Of a stretch of DNA of 64,000 nt, positions 46,201 to 54,750 are shown in pieces. How positions within the stretch are numbered: position 1 is the stretch's first letter; each line of letters opens with the position of its first letter. The notes under the pieces are model-generated. The model did not search any database. It was not told the DNA's origin and saw only the letters and a list, made by a program, of their open reading frames with translations. Source of the stretch: Adiantum capillus-veneris (Eukaryota; Streptophyta; Polypodiopsida; Polypodiales; Pteridaceae); NCBI GenBank assembly GCA_014529385.2, contig CM043944.1:52201268-52265267 (forward strand), written 5' to 3'. Both the position numbers and the translations under genes were made by a program.

Positions 46201-46337
46201 CCTGGGAGAGTACCTTACCACCCTTGCAACTTGACAAGGCACCTAGGGTAATAGAAAACTACTGGCAAAAATCCTCACCTATTACCAACTGGAACAATTG
46301 GTTTCAAAGGGTGACAAGATCATTTCAAATGGTATGA
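40242..46337 (+). CDS. E5 Pol: protease, RT, RNase H, integrase, second protease-like domain and Trp/Tyr-rich tail
   Basis: About 2,030 codons in the gag frame with no ATG of its own at the start. Residues below count from 40260. Protease-like domain 1: GVLDGGAGVSMVTKS at about 200, with Asp-Gly-Gly in place of Asp-Ser/Thr-Gly. Basic and acidic linker at 400-620. RT at about 690-900, with [13 protein letters not shown] and FRDDLCVYS near 864. RNase H follows with HIDASNFAIGCVL and DHQALLYL. Integrase has an HHCC zinc site (HMGVAGGHFSG ... CDECQ), then catalytic LDFVGPI (1284), VSDNGTHF (1347) and QTNGQAESTNK (Glu near 1382), giving D,D-35-E. After a coiled-coil-like charged stretch comes protease-like domain 2 with LLDTGAKHNLLSYGVW (Asp 1649). 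The tail has STYQWVPKALL, SRWIPKQLLEAQGYYDGNE (Gly 1858) and PELVWAPRK, ending near TNWNNWF. Confidence 0.93.
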   Translation, partial: VQQLRGLVEETQRTLELEPKHIQMSDTVFPTQVQPHKNYRPLAIPSIIREESEGRTSESGHTPFLLERIFGEGMPDPLEKVEIPSSPFSCQGPTSHKMPLNVAKLMDFMSLEVRTTIMSKLYKDPELVSALRAFLNGELQARLPQFAHMNKPDSVMNEEEHLAPPSDLAGHESVIEVPVNKLGQYFEGDESNATLPITTKGLTVKGVLDGGAGVSMVTKSCWESMGRPHLEATSVVVKMANGSIVTPIGMLKDLRIKVLGHKVRQTFIVMDFSKHPMSFEMILGRPFMREAKMVHDWSKNHVYLQFQDSVIRVDLLSGRTHPLGNKFIIDNRSDTTIHSAPLQYCYTCNKDTDIGENSPYMDILPGMAESDNVDWVHLAATIDTWGARGTTWVTPDGEEIPHIAPVNMLGVAHVTSDDKKEAHLPESEIDDSSKASGQYTSETESQGEMDSEPKETSSEPSIETEHSRSSTTIYGNLYESEEDTSEDLSSESSSNIYQNQNLNKKQRSYKRRRYRANVRARINKERSTAAWLSYLGACDAHRKLVDNWGEHLQSVMWCSPRPIDLVQLEVTEPKLSRTIRRRQNRELAQQQKEAELKERSPSGQEPADLHTAPEHFKSYTMGERKVVYAKAQRIPTNGSSGVYDGPAVVKEIELAEPGEESKPVFIAQDLTETEEAVLKDILEEYKDIFAWTYHDMKGVPPSVVQHTIPMINTAKPVQQRPYPMNPKYAKIVQEEIEKLIQCGFIYPIEHSEWVSPIVIVPKKNGKLRVCVDLKKVNAATRRDHYPLPYSEHVLERVAGKEAYSFLDGYSGYNQITIALEDQAKTAFITEFGVFAFRVMAFGLTNAPATFQRLINTAFKEFLREFCEAFRDDLCVYSSWEKHLLYLRKIFERCRFYRISLNPFKCQFWVKHGVILGHIVSKNVISTDESKIKAIADLPPPTNYKGVQRFMGHVGYYRRFILNFAEIARPLYKLLIEFHWTEECHQSYELLKKALTSAPILRTPDWNVPFHLHIDASNFAIGCVLTQPGEHKLDYPISFASRQLNDAEMNYTTTEREGLAMIYAVKKFRYYLLATKFVFYVDHQALLYLVNKPCSTGRITRWLLILLEFDFTVVVRPRRKHVMADHLSRIPNGEAPTGVDDELPDTPLFIVEPMPEWSEKIVNFLVNGFPPKELRKDIAQKLIKECEPYCLLAGTLYKRGKDDVLRRCAREDEYLYILQEAHMGVAGGHFSGNLTAQKILQSGYWWPTLFKDASLFAKGCDECQRFNKPQRRDRMPLHPIKVTQPFEKWGLDFVGPISPTARNTQSRYIIVATDYVTKWAEAKATRKADAKTTAKFLFENIITRFGCPFELVSDNGTHFINEVIKELTSNFMISHHKSTPYYPQTNGQAESTNKTLISILTKTVEAHRTDWDLKLTSALWAYRTAYKVVINCTPFKMVYGQEAVMPWEFVIPSLRVASQEGWDCNPLVERLYILERLDEERQLAVRNALVEKDRRKKWFDSHLKDKDIKFGDKVLMYGVRNEKKKLKYAGKGPYRVCEITPQGTIRVETLDGVETIGFLNGSKFKRYYDPLSQEEFQAIHQKKAAKEQAELKKIQARVEAQERQQRLRRQREANLGITEAFFKDTDDDSLESEPPLRYPIELNSPYGKVLYNALLDTGAKHNLLSYGVWCQLGKLTLSPSTMQVKGINKKKNAILGVLQTPVVYDNGSIVQRFLVMPEGAMEGHVNLGRMWMLATKCTIDWDTVSVTTRPPTLTPIIQAMSPTLQTLAKLKDIQHSQAKVVNSSLPATHESSTSTLVVAASNNIVRTQPARPKSTYQWVPKALLPTTSTLPSIPRKNFLGKPRARPKRVKTKSRWIPKQLLEAQGYYDGNEQIWVPKRKMCPSLSTKNPYESNSVTLKPIADRGKGKITECYTPSPELVWAPRKNQFIAPSSGRGEFHEASSSSCNTSIEVKAFTQPPSIVMDLHEATKESTPPSVQESPDEPLQVRSWESTLPPLQLDKAPRVIENYWQKSSPITNWNNWFQRVTRSFQMV

Positions 46338-46343
46338 TCTGCC

Positions 46344-46358
46344 CAAGGAAGGGGGGAG
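46344..46358 (+). other. E5 internal polypurine tract
   Basis: CAAGGAAGGGGGGAG just after the pol stop, nearly the same as AGGAAGGGGGG at 48366-48376 beside the 3' LTR. It is conserved in E2. It could prime extra plus-strand synthesis. Confidence 0.7.
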
Positions 46359-46554
46359 TGTTTGTGGACATCCATCATTCACTTGCTTCCCTCTCAACCT
46401 TTCTCCCTGACCTCTTAATCTCCGATCTTAGGGAATGTATATATAAAGCCTTATACTCACAAAAACAAGATAAAAAAGTAAAAGAGCAAGAGTCATAACA
46501 CAAATCATAAAAACAAATTATGCACAAGAATACGACCCTTGTAATATTTTCACT

Positions 46555-46583
46555 CTAACCATCATCTATTTGCGTGTACAGAT
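46555..46583 (+). promoter_or_regulatory. E5 candidate branch point and splice acceptor before the third ORF
   Basis: CTAAC at 46555-46559, then a T-rich stretch and CAG with AG at 46580-46581, 2 nt before the ATG at 46584. Branch A to AG is 23 nt, the same as in E2. Confidence 0.6.
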
Positions 46584-47006
46584 ATGGCTAGTACGCTAGA
46601 GTCATCCACTCCTGCCTTGGGTGAGAGGTACCCTCGTTACTTTTCACAAATATTTCACATGGTCTTTCCAGTGCTTGCATGTGAATGGGATTTGATAGGT
46701 ACGCTAGCATGTGAGAGGAATTTTGAGGAGTTAGAATGGCTGATACGTCTCTTGACCACGTCTGATCCATACTTAGAAGAGAGCGTTTCTCCCATTGCAC
46801 AAGCCTACCCTTTTGACGAAGATGACTATAGGCGTCTAGTGACCTTCTTAGTAAACATAGGCACCTATGATGAAGAAGAAAATTTACACGACTACACGGA
46901 TGGCACATATGGTCTCATGGATGATGACTTTGTTTATCTCGACGACGAGGATAGGGGTTTAGCCTTAGGGTTTCCCCCCAACCTCTACAATATCCTATTC
47001 CCTTGA
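46584..47006 (+). CDS. E5 third ORF: conserved small acidic protein of unknown function
   Basis: 140-residue protein downstream of pol, 247 bp after its stop. The ATG at 46584 follows a candidate splice acceptor and aligns with the E2 start. Conserved with the E2 protein in order: EWDL, TLACERN, EELEWL, LLTT, DPY, PIAQ, YPF, YLDDED, GLAL. The variable parts are the first 25 residues and the stretch around 100. It is acidic, with no signal peptide, transmembrane segment, zinc motif or nuclease motif visible. I do not recognise it. It is likely expressed from a spliced subgenomic RNA if the donor and acceptor are real. Possible roles such as a host-silencing antagonist, particle factor or transport factor are guesses only. 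Confidence 0.8.
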   Translation: MASTLESSTPALGERYPRYFSQIFHMVFPVLACEWDLIGTLACERNFEELEWLIRLLTTSDPYLEESVSPIAQAYPFDEDDYRRLVTFLVNIGTYDEEENLHDYTDGTYGLMDDDFVYLDDEDRGLALGFPPNLYNILFP

Positions 47007-48378
47007 CTCTCTAGGAGGAGTGCAAATAATTAGGTTAGGGTTCCTTATGTTTTTTGTTGTGTTCAATAAGTGTTGGTACCTTTTTCCACTAATGTGCCTC
47101 CTGGAGGTATTCCTTTTGTTTCCTAGTGTGTACAGGAGCGTGTTGCTATTGGTAGGATTTGGACCTTCATGGAATCTTTATCTTGACTCACTCTTCAAAT
47201 CAAGCACGACCATCGACACAAACAGGTGTTTCTTGTCCATTAGCATTGCCCCTTATCTTTTTGCATCCATGTTTGTCTGCTTTGATTGTGATTGGTAGCA
47301 TAATATTCAGCGCATTTGCTTAGTATCAAACATTTAATTCAATGTAATCTTTTGTCATAATCAGTTGTCTAGGTTTAAAACTCAAGCAGTCCGACTAAGC
47401 TAGTTTGACCAAGTTAGGTGTTAGAGATCTTCTCTTAATACCATGGGGAATGCCTTCCTAATAATCAACGGTTACTTAGGTTCTTAATCCGATTTAGGCA
47501 GCATTGTGTGAAATGTACTAGGGTTTTCTAGTGGGCTTGACCCTATTGACCTTTAGCTTAAGTATTATAAAGGGAGTTTACTAGTGTGATGAGCCTGGGG
47601 AGGTGTACCACTGTTATATGACCCCCCAAAGTTACAAAATTAAAATGTTGAAAATGAACAAACAAAAAATCAAAGTGCCACACTGTAAAATCTTAAGCTG
47701 GAAGAGAAATCTCAGCTTGATTTGGTACTTCACTCACATGTATTGCCTATGGTACTAGAGCCCTAGAGGTTCCCAGTGTGGGCGCTTTTCCTTGAAAAGC
47801 AAAAAACCCAAGGCATACAAAATAAGCACACACCTCAAATTGAATCACAGTGAAAAGACTTTGGGGGGTAAAAGAAAAAGTAATCAGTCAGGCGATGATT
47901 TCATGAGAAATTCCTTTTATGGTAGCTTAACTACAAGGTCTTCTAGATATAGCCTCTAGTCAGCCCTCGAACATGAATACTTGGCTCTTGCGATTAAACA
48001 ACTTAATTGACCACAGAAAATTAAGAAGCTTACCCATGGTATTAATATTCGATCTCTAGTGCCTTTCGACCGTCAAATTAGCGACCCCAGACTTGTTTAA
48101 TTTTTTACCTTTACATCTGGTTATGCATTTGATTACATTGCAATTTAATGTTCATTGCTGACAAATTGTTTGAAATTCTTTTACCAATCAATGTGTCTAC
48201 CTAAAACTGTATATGCTTTTTAATCACTTATGAAAATGCAATTACCGTGCCAATGTTGTTTGATTTTGCAGTGACTGAAGAAGACTAAGGACATTCATCT
48301 CAAATGCTCTTCCACCTCGACGAACGAGCTTCAACTCAATAGCTTCTGAGGACGGAATCTACATCAGGAAGGGGGGCA
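47007..48378 (+). other. E5 3' non-coding region with polypurine tract
   Basis: About 1.37 kb without an ATG-initiated conserved ORF. The LTR-adjacent tract AGGAAGGGGGG lies at 48366-48376. A hydrophobic frame at 47020-47298 lacks an ATG and has no E2 counterpart. Confidence 0.65.
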
Positions 48379-48967
48379 TGTTAACCCTCACGACTCACGG
48401 ACACCCATCACGTACGACGGACGTGTATTATGTATTTGGTAGAGTCAGGTACCGGGCTTGTCGGACCAATAGGAAAAGGGTAAGAGTGATCGCCGATGAG
48501 AGGCGCACTCTAACTGGGACATTCAAGGGATTAGTTGGCTAAGCATGGGCGCCCAAAGTGTGAATGGGGTGAGCTCATATAAAAGCAAAATAAACCTAAA
48601 ATCCACTCATTCTCTCATTTGTGCAATAGAAGAGTGCTCTTGCTCCATCTCCATCTCCATCTTCTTCTTCTTCACCTCCGTGTGTGTGTGTGTATGTGAG
48701 AGAGAGAGAGAGAGAGGGAGAGTGTGTGTGCGATCGAGCATTACGAAGGCACGACGGCGGCGAAGCGGTTGAGCGCGGCATGACTGTAGCTTCTTCTTCA
48801 TCGTGGCGAGGAATCCACTACGAAGGCGAGCGTAGAGCGGTGAGTGACACACCCTTTGCTCTCTTGAGCTTGCTAGTTTAGGCTTGTTGTGTGCTTGGAG
48901 CCATTTGTGGCTCGCACACGGTGTATCGGCAAGTCCTTTGCTTCGACAGTGCGGCAAGGAGCGCACA
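48379..48967 (+). repeat. E5 3' LTR (589 bp)
   Basis: Same length as the 5' LTR. It ends GCGCACA at 48967, followed by CCAGA. Confidence 0.96.
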
Positions 48968-49167
48968 CCAGACAAGCGGAACATTGCAAGCATGGTTTGA
49001 TTCACGGGTCGGATTCCCGCAACTTCAAAGTAATCGTCCATCGCTTCCATCCACACTTCCGCATCTCTCTCCACCTTTGCCTCCTCGCCCTTAAAGAGTG
49101 GAGGTTGGGCTTGCTTAAGGAGGAGCTTCTTTTCTTGCGCTGCCGAGTAGAGAGCAGCATGCGGTGC
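48968..49167 (-). CDS. E3 gag, second exon (N-terminal capsid part)
   Basis: Minus-strand reading from a candidate acceptor ATATAG at 49168-49173. It begins with Ala/Glu/Lys-rich text, continues LLLKQAQPPLFKGEEAK, then ERDAEVWMEAMDDYFEVAG and MLAMFRLSG, where E5 interrupts it. This is the start of a typical gypsy capsid domain. The rest lies at 35309 and below, with the CCAGA duplication shared by both edges. Upstream in the frame there is a TAG (49168-49170) and no ATG, so the N-terminus must come from elsewhere. The LTR exon at 51064-51204 fits in phase. Confidence 0.7.
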
Positions 49168-49462
49168 CTATATGGGTTACACGAGATTCTCGATACCATT
49201 ACTTGGATTTCAAATAGACACGAGACTTTTAAAAAAAATCAAGATCCCACTTTATCAAGAGACAGAGATTCATAGACAAAAAAGCACTTTATCGATGAAA
49301 ATTTATTACAATCGAAACCTCTCAAGGCTTAGGATAACTCATGATCAATTTATTACATGGCTTTTGGATTGCATATAAGATACGCCTAGCAGATTGTGTT
49401 TACATGATACCCTACTTTATTCGTGAAGTAGTTTCTATACTTATCTTTGAATGGATAGTAAA

Positions 49463-49888
49463 CTATGGTGTCGAGTCGGATTCTTCTTTTGGTACTCCAA
49501 AAGTTCTAACTCTGTTTGCTGGGATTACATTGGTGACCTTCTCCAAAAGCCACTCATTGAGGGTTTGATTGATCTCGTCAGAGACAATCAGGTCCATACG
49601 TGTAGGCAGCAAGTAGAATATCTGCACCACCCTCAACTCTTCTCCCCAAAGTATTTTCTTCAAATCGGTAGCCAGGCATCCTAGCTTCCAAGCGTTGATG
49701 TAGTAAACCCCTCCTGCAAGTGTCCAATCGAGCCCCCATCCTCTATCGATGCGAGTGGAGTGCGGTGTATGAGCATTCAGCAGCATCTCCATGACATCTC
49801 GCCTGAAATGGTAAACTGGGGATCGTCGAGCTTGTTTGTAAATAAGCTCAAACACTTGGAACTTCCAATATTCTAGCACGGGGTCTTC
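49463..49888 (-). CDS. Unrecognised open frame in the E3 leader (possible alternative exon)
   Basis: 141 codons open plus stop, reading EDPVLEYWKFQVFELIYKQ and onward, with Trp- and Arg-rich text (RGWGLDWTLAGGVYYINAW) and a neutral C-terminus. There is no ATG at its start. It is preceded by TTGGTGTTGTAG (AG at 49889-49890), an acceptor-like string, and would join the LTR exon in phase. I recognise no family. It may be an alternative last exon of E3, a captured host exon, or a chance open frame. Confidence 0.35.
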   Translation of the reverse strand, partial: EDPVLEYWKFQVFELIYKQARRSPVYHFRRDVMEMLLNAHTPHSTRIDRGWGLDWTLAGGVYYINAWKLGCLATDLKKILWGEELRVVQIFYLLPTRMDLIVSDEINQTLNEWLLEKVTNVIPANRVRTFGVPKEESDSTP

Positions 49889-49987
49889 CTACAACACCAA
49901 TGCAAGGAATTCAGATCAGCTACCTATATACTTTTAGTTCCTTTTAAATATTCAAACAATACGACTTTATTTCTCAGCCTAACCTTG

Positions 49988-49999
49988 GCTCTCATACCA
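49988..49999 (-). other. E3 primer binding site (initiator-Met tRNA)
   Basis: The minus strand reads TGGTATGAGAGC, one mismatch from the standard TGGTATCAGAGC, two bases from the LTR end at 50002. Confidence 0.8.
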
Positions 50000-50001
50000 G
50001 G

Positions 50002-52026
50002 TGTGAGGTCCCCACCCCGCCATCTCAAACGGCGGATCTGATGGTAAACCTGGTGGCCACTAGATCTATAGCGGAAGCAAACAAAATGGTTCAGGGTTCA
50101 TCTAGCGGACGATCTCTCATCACAAAGTAAATCGAGTTCAAGCCTACTAGCAACGAGATCTAGCTCCACCTTGCAGGGGAAGCGTGATTAACTTATCTAG
50201 CGATCCTAAGACCCACCTTCCAAGAGGAGAGAAATCCCAAGTGCCTTTTTCCCCATGTTTCAGAGGCACGTACACTTGAGACTTCGCCGCTCTAGGGGCA
50301 ATGAGTAATACTAGTGTCGACCAGTTCCCGACCAATCGGGACCACCCTTCTCATAGGTATTGGCAACTTGAGCCAAGTCCCCCACTTTCCACCCCCACAC
50401 TCACACTTCCTTGTGTGTCCTAATTACTACCACAATGGTTGTTCAACATAAAAGTACCTTGATTATATTCCAAATCACAAGGTTCGTTAAGACAGCCCTT
50501 CAACCAGTATTGCAAAGCGGCACCAAAAAAGTAACTCTAGTAAAAATTCTACTCAAACTTATTCATTAAATTCCAATGTTTTTGAGGTACAACATCCCCC
50601 CATCCAACGAGAGTTTGCTCCTCCCGTTGTCACCTAGCTACCCATACAACTAGGTATGTCCACCGCATAGAAAGCACGACATGGACATTCCCACCGCATA
50701 GAAAAGCAAGACGTGGGTTCCCACCACATAGAAAGCCAATCGTGGGTAGAGGCCCTAAGCTAGTAACTCTAACTACTGCGAAATCATCGCGAGCCGCCCC
50801 CTGTGATTATTAGAGGGATCATGACTAGTTCAACATTGGAAATAGAATGAACATGCCGAGCTAAATTTTCCCTAGCAGACATTCTTTGCTATTTCAAACA
50901 GTATATCCATCAACCATTCTTTCCTACTTAGAATTTAATATACAATGGAATTCAAATGCCGAGGTTTCCGTCGGATTTCTCCAACATGTTTAGGGATATT
51001 TTATTTCCTAACTTATCGTATGCAATGTTAAATTAAACAACTTGAATTAAAAATGTGACCTACCTCCTCCATTTCCTCGTCATTGGCCCGTGAAATGGCC
51101 GGTACTTGGTCGTCCATGGGAGCTTTCCCTTTCTCATTCACGTTGCTTGTTCCCGCTTCGCGGTCGTGAGCACCACCGAAGCGAGTTCTCGTTACCGGGG
51201 CCATTTTATACTCACTACTTAATTGAGAACTTGGAGAAAAGAGTTAATGTCCGAGAGTACCATAAAAATCAAGATGACAGATTAGAATCACTGAACAATT
51301 CATTCTATACGAGGGGTTTACTTTCCTTCAAGGCATAGTAATTTATGGATAGTACCTTACTTGTTCTATGGGAATTGGCTCTAAAGTTAAGCACTTGGCC
51401 TAGGTAGTTAGAATTTTCAGATTTTACTTGATCAATTTACTAGAGGGGTGAATTAGACGTGTTCAATCACCTTCCTAGTGTAAGTAGATGCAGAATTACC
51501 GTATGCAAAGGTGAGAGAAAATTCCCTTTCTAGTGGATTAATGACGGATTAATTTCCTTTAATTACTTCCTAATCTATGACAGATTGAATTTAAATTAGC
51601 TACTCAAACATTGTGTGGTAATAGGATGGAAATGACCAATCCCACATCATTACGGGCTTGATAATTATTTACTATGATGACTAGCGGGAGATTTCTTCTT
51701 ACTAATCATGCATTAATCTATTATTAGGAGAGGTTAATTGCTTGCATGATTAACAATTGGATGATGATTATGTAATAGACTAATGATATGGAGAATTAGA
51801 GAGTAGCTATTGACTAATTTAGTTATGATTAATCATAATAGTTATGAGATTAGGAGAATGGTAGAGAGATTTGCAGCAAAACATAAAATATATTGATATT
51901 ACCGTGATTAGGGGCTAAATTCTACTCGAAATTCTGATCCAATGGAGTTCTCAAGACGAGAATCGGGCAGTACTTCCCTCCTTTGCTTCTTCTCCAAAAA
52001 CTATGTGTGTCGGCAGCACCTCCCCA

Positions 52027-52075
<49 letters not shown>

Positions 52076-52737
52076 GAGTGGGTTTGTGAGCATGTGTGTG
52101 TGTGTGAGCACACTCTTAAATAGGCCTCTCCATGCTGAAAATCGACTAGGCTTGCTATTTGCATCTGAGAGCTACTCCACTTATGCATGGCAAGTCCACT
52201 TACATGCCTACCAAGTGTCCAATTAGTTAGTGTAACTCACCCTCACACTCACTCTCAAGCTTGGAAACTCTCCCACAACTCCCAAAAGAAGAGAGGGCTC
52301 CCCCTATTACTTATGCATGGCAAGTCTAGTTACATGCCTACCAAGTGTCCAATTAGCTAGTGTAACTGACTCTCACACTCACTCTCAATCTTGGAAACTC
52401 TCCCACAACTCCCAAAAGAATAGAGGGCGCCCCCTAGCTACTAAAGCAGGCTCTGAGTGGCCTGGGACCTGTTCCCACACAGCCTCGAGCCCCGGTGTCT
52501 CCCCGCACAACTTTAGGAAAAATTGGCTTTAGGCTAAAACGGGCCATACGAGTTGGAATTTAATGCCGTAAATTGCTATACTAAGATCTAACTAAGGTGT
52601 ATCTATCCGAGTATCTGCCATATTTAGCAGCCCCCGAGGTTCGAAAATGCATTTTTTCAAATTCGGGGTACGGGTCCAGTTTTTCGAGACGGTCAAAACT
52701 AGACGGGTCCGGTGACCAAAAACTTACTATTTTTGGA
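50002..52737 (-). repeat. E3 5' LTR (right), outer end missing
   Basis: Matches 17336 onward up to a (GT)n tract at about 52028-52072. It then has about 500 bp absent from the left copy, including a 130-bp tandem duplication (52179 and 52309), and matches again from about 52573 to 52737. The last roughly 170 bp seen at the left LTR are missing. Confidence 0.85.
51064..51204 (-). CDS. E3 gag exon 1 inside the 5' LTR
   Basis: 47 codons from an ATG at 51204, reading MAPVTRTRFGGAHDREAG and onward to ANDEEMEE, ending in GAG before GTAGGT (donor GT at 51063-51062). Gypsy Gag proteins often start with a short Arg-rich M-x-P-x-T-R-x-R text. The same exon in the left LTR (18407-18547) keeps frame and donor, with conservative changes. 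Joined to the acceptor at 49168 it is in phase with the capsid text. Some chromoviruses (the CRM group) are known to begin gag in the LTR, but an intron over the primer site is my inference. Confidence 0.55.
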
Positions 52738-53156
<419 letters not shown>

Positions 53157-53199
53157 TTGTCTACTCCCCAGACACAAAGAGAGAGAGAGATGACGTTCC

Positions 53200-54750
53200 T
53201 AGCCAATGGCCATTGGCCATACACAATTCCTTTCCATGGGTTTCAACGAGGAGACTTTCAATCCCAATGTTGGTGTGAATTCCTTATGACAACCCTTGAC
53301 TTTAGCTCTACAATATTCCAGCAATTGGGTGGTCTCTTTTTTATACATGGAATAGCTGCCAGGGTTGAGTCGTGCACCTCTGTTGAAGCTTTTTTATGGA
53401 TCACCATAAACTCGTTCAACACGTGTTCTATCACCTCATTTAAGAAAATGTATTCTTCGATCACTTACCAGCTCAATAGGAAGTCCGTACCGTGTGAATA
53501 TGCACTCAAACAAGAATGTTGTAGTGGTTTGAGCATTGTTCTTCTCAGTGGCTCTTGCCTCAGCCCATTTGGTCAAGTAGTAATAATATATTGCACCTGG
53601 GTTATATGTTGGGGGTTGTATTTGACTGACAGAGTCTATTCCCCACTTAGCAAATGCTTGTGCTTCCATCATAGTTGCGATGGCATACTGTCAATTCTTG
53701 TTGGCATCTTTGCTCGTTGACATGAATCATCAAATTATCAATCAAATTATTTTCCATCAATAAACGGACTTCACCACCAAATTCCATCCATCAATATAGC
53801 TCTAGATGTAGTTTCATGAGAGAAATGACCTCCTACCATAGACATGCGTGCGCTTGTTCTAGGATTAGGAAGGCATTCATCTTCATTGGCACATAGTCTA
53901 AGCTATTAATCATTTCCTCATTTGATAAAGTTGATGTCCAATTATCATGTAATTGATTGCCTCTCTCTCAATTTCTCTCTGTCTTCTCTTACTCACATCT
54001 TTAGGGAATGTCCTATTGGTCAGATGCTCTACTAGATATCTACTCCATTGTGGTGTCACAAAGATTTGGAATAATGTGGCATGAGGTACGGAAGCCTTTT
54101 CCTTACACTGAGATATTTGTTCACATAAACATGAACGTCCTTCCTCTTAATAGGCCAATAGACCCCTAGCCAAGTTAATCCTCGTAAGGTTTGGTCTTCC
54201 GCAAAGTGGAGTCCTACTACCATTGTATAGCTCGACTCAAATAGTTTGCATGTTCCTCAAGGCCAATGCACAACATTAGGATTTCATCCTTGTTTCTTTA
54301 ATATAGCCTTCCTGCTAGTAATGAATATAAATCCAATTGCTCAATTAATTGTGGTGTAGTAGGAAGTGGTATTTGTGAATCTACTTGAGCTATGATCATT
54401 AGAGATACAAAACCTCCAACCATTTAGGAACCATCTCCATGGATGATAGATAAGCATCTGGTAAATCATCACCTACCCCTTTTGGTGCTTCTCCCAAAGA
54501 TATTCTTGACACGTGTTCTGCTCTTTGTTTAGTTGTACCCTTTTTGACTACCATTGTGAAGTCAAAATTGAGTAGGATGATAAACCATCTTACTATTCTT
54601 CATGTGTTGCATGGCTTCTTCACCAGATAGAATAATGCCTGATGGTCCATGAAAAAGACAATCTTGTGGGGTGAACCGTACTCCAAGCAAGAAAAGCCAA
54701 GCGACACATCTTTCTGAGCAAAATTTCTCAAAAACTCGATACAAAATGCA
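53200..54750 (-). pseudogene. E6: decayed gypsy RNase H-integrase remnant
   Basis: Minus-strand text in several frames. RNase H text VFFMDHQALFYLVKKPCNT is near 54580-54660, followed by a connection-like segment. Further on are integrase pieces: FAKWGIDSVSQIQPPTYNPG, LTKWAEARATEKNNAQTTT, then FTRYGLPIELVSDR with the second catalytic Asp (53672-53440), then text near FLNEVIEHVLNEFM. It is closer in wording to E5 pol (KWGLDFVGPISP, TKWAEAKATRKADAKTT) than to E3. No LTR of its own is recognised. Stops are frequent. Confidence 0.75.

Larger units (their letters stand above)
35310..48967 (+). mobile_element. E5: nearly intact 13.7-kb family A gypsy-type element
   Basis: Two 589-bp LTRs differing at roughly nine bases plus small indels, with the 5-bp duplication CCAGA (35305-35309 and 48968-48972), inside E3 gag. 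Order: LTR, Asp-tRNA primer site, leader with mini-ORF and candidate splice donor, gag, pol (protease, RT, RNase H, integrase, second protease-like domain, Trp/Tyr-rich tail), internal polypurine tract, candidate splice acceptor, third ORF, long 3' region, polypurine tract, LTR. Gag and pol share one frame of 3,140 codons interrupted by a single TGA. It is the youngest-looking and best-preserved element in the window and the natural reference for E2. Confidence 0.96.
49168..51063 (-). other. Candidate E3 gag intron spanning LTR end, primer site and leader
   Basis: On the minus strand it begins GTAGGT (51063 downward, after GAG) and ends ATATAG before 49167, 1,896 bp. It contains the end of the 5' LTR (50002) and the primer site (49988-49999). 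Both exon edges are phase 0. Confidence 0.5.
17336..52737 (-). mobile_element. E3: chromodomain-type Ty3/gypsy element, split by E4 and E5, outer right end lost
   Basis: Minus-strand element. The left copy of the LTR starts at 17336 (TGTGAGGTCC) and the right copy at 50002. The primer site next to 50002 matches initiator-Met tRNA with one mismatch. Gag lies at 48968-49167 and continues at 34231-35309. Pol lies at 20715-23669 in the order RT, RNase H, integrase, chromodomain-like end. E5 sits inside gag and E4 sits between protease and RT, each flanked by a 5-bp duplication of E3 sequence. The right LTR stops matching at about 52737, some 170 bp short of the end seen on the left, so E3's own target duplication cannot be checked. 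Confidence 0.88.

Noticed and set aside
47020-47298. Hydrophobic 92-codon frame after the third ORF as an envelope-like gene
   Set aside because: It has no ATG, overlaps no conserved text in E2 and lies in a different frame.
51204-51212. TATAAAA directly before the E3 LTR ATG as promoter of that exon
   Set aside because: Transcription would start downstream of the ATG. A promoter further out in the LTR (TATTTAAG near 52117) is more plausible.
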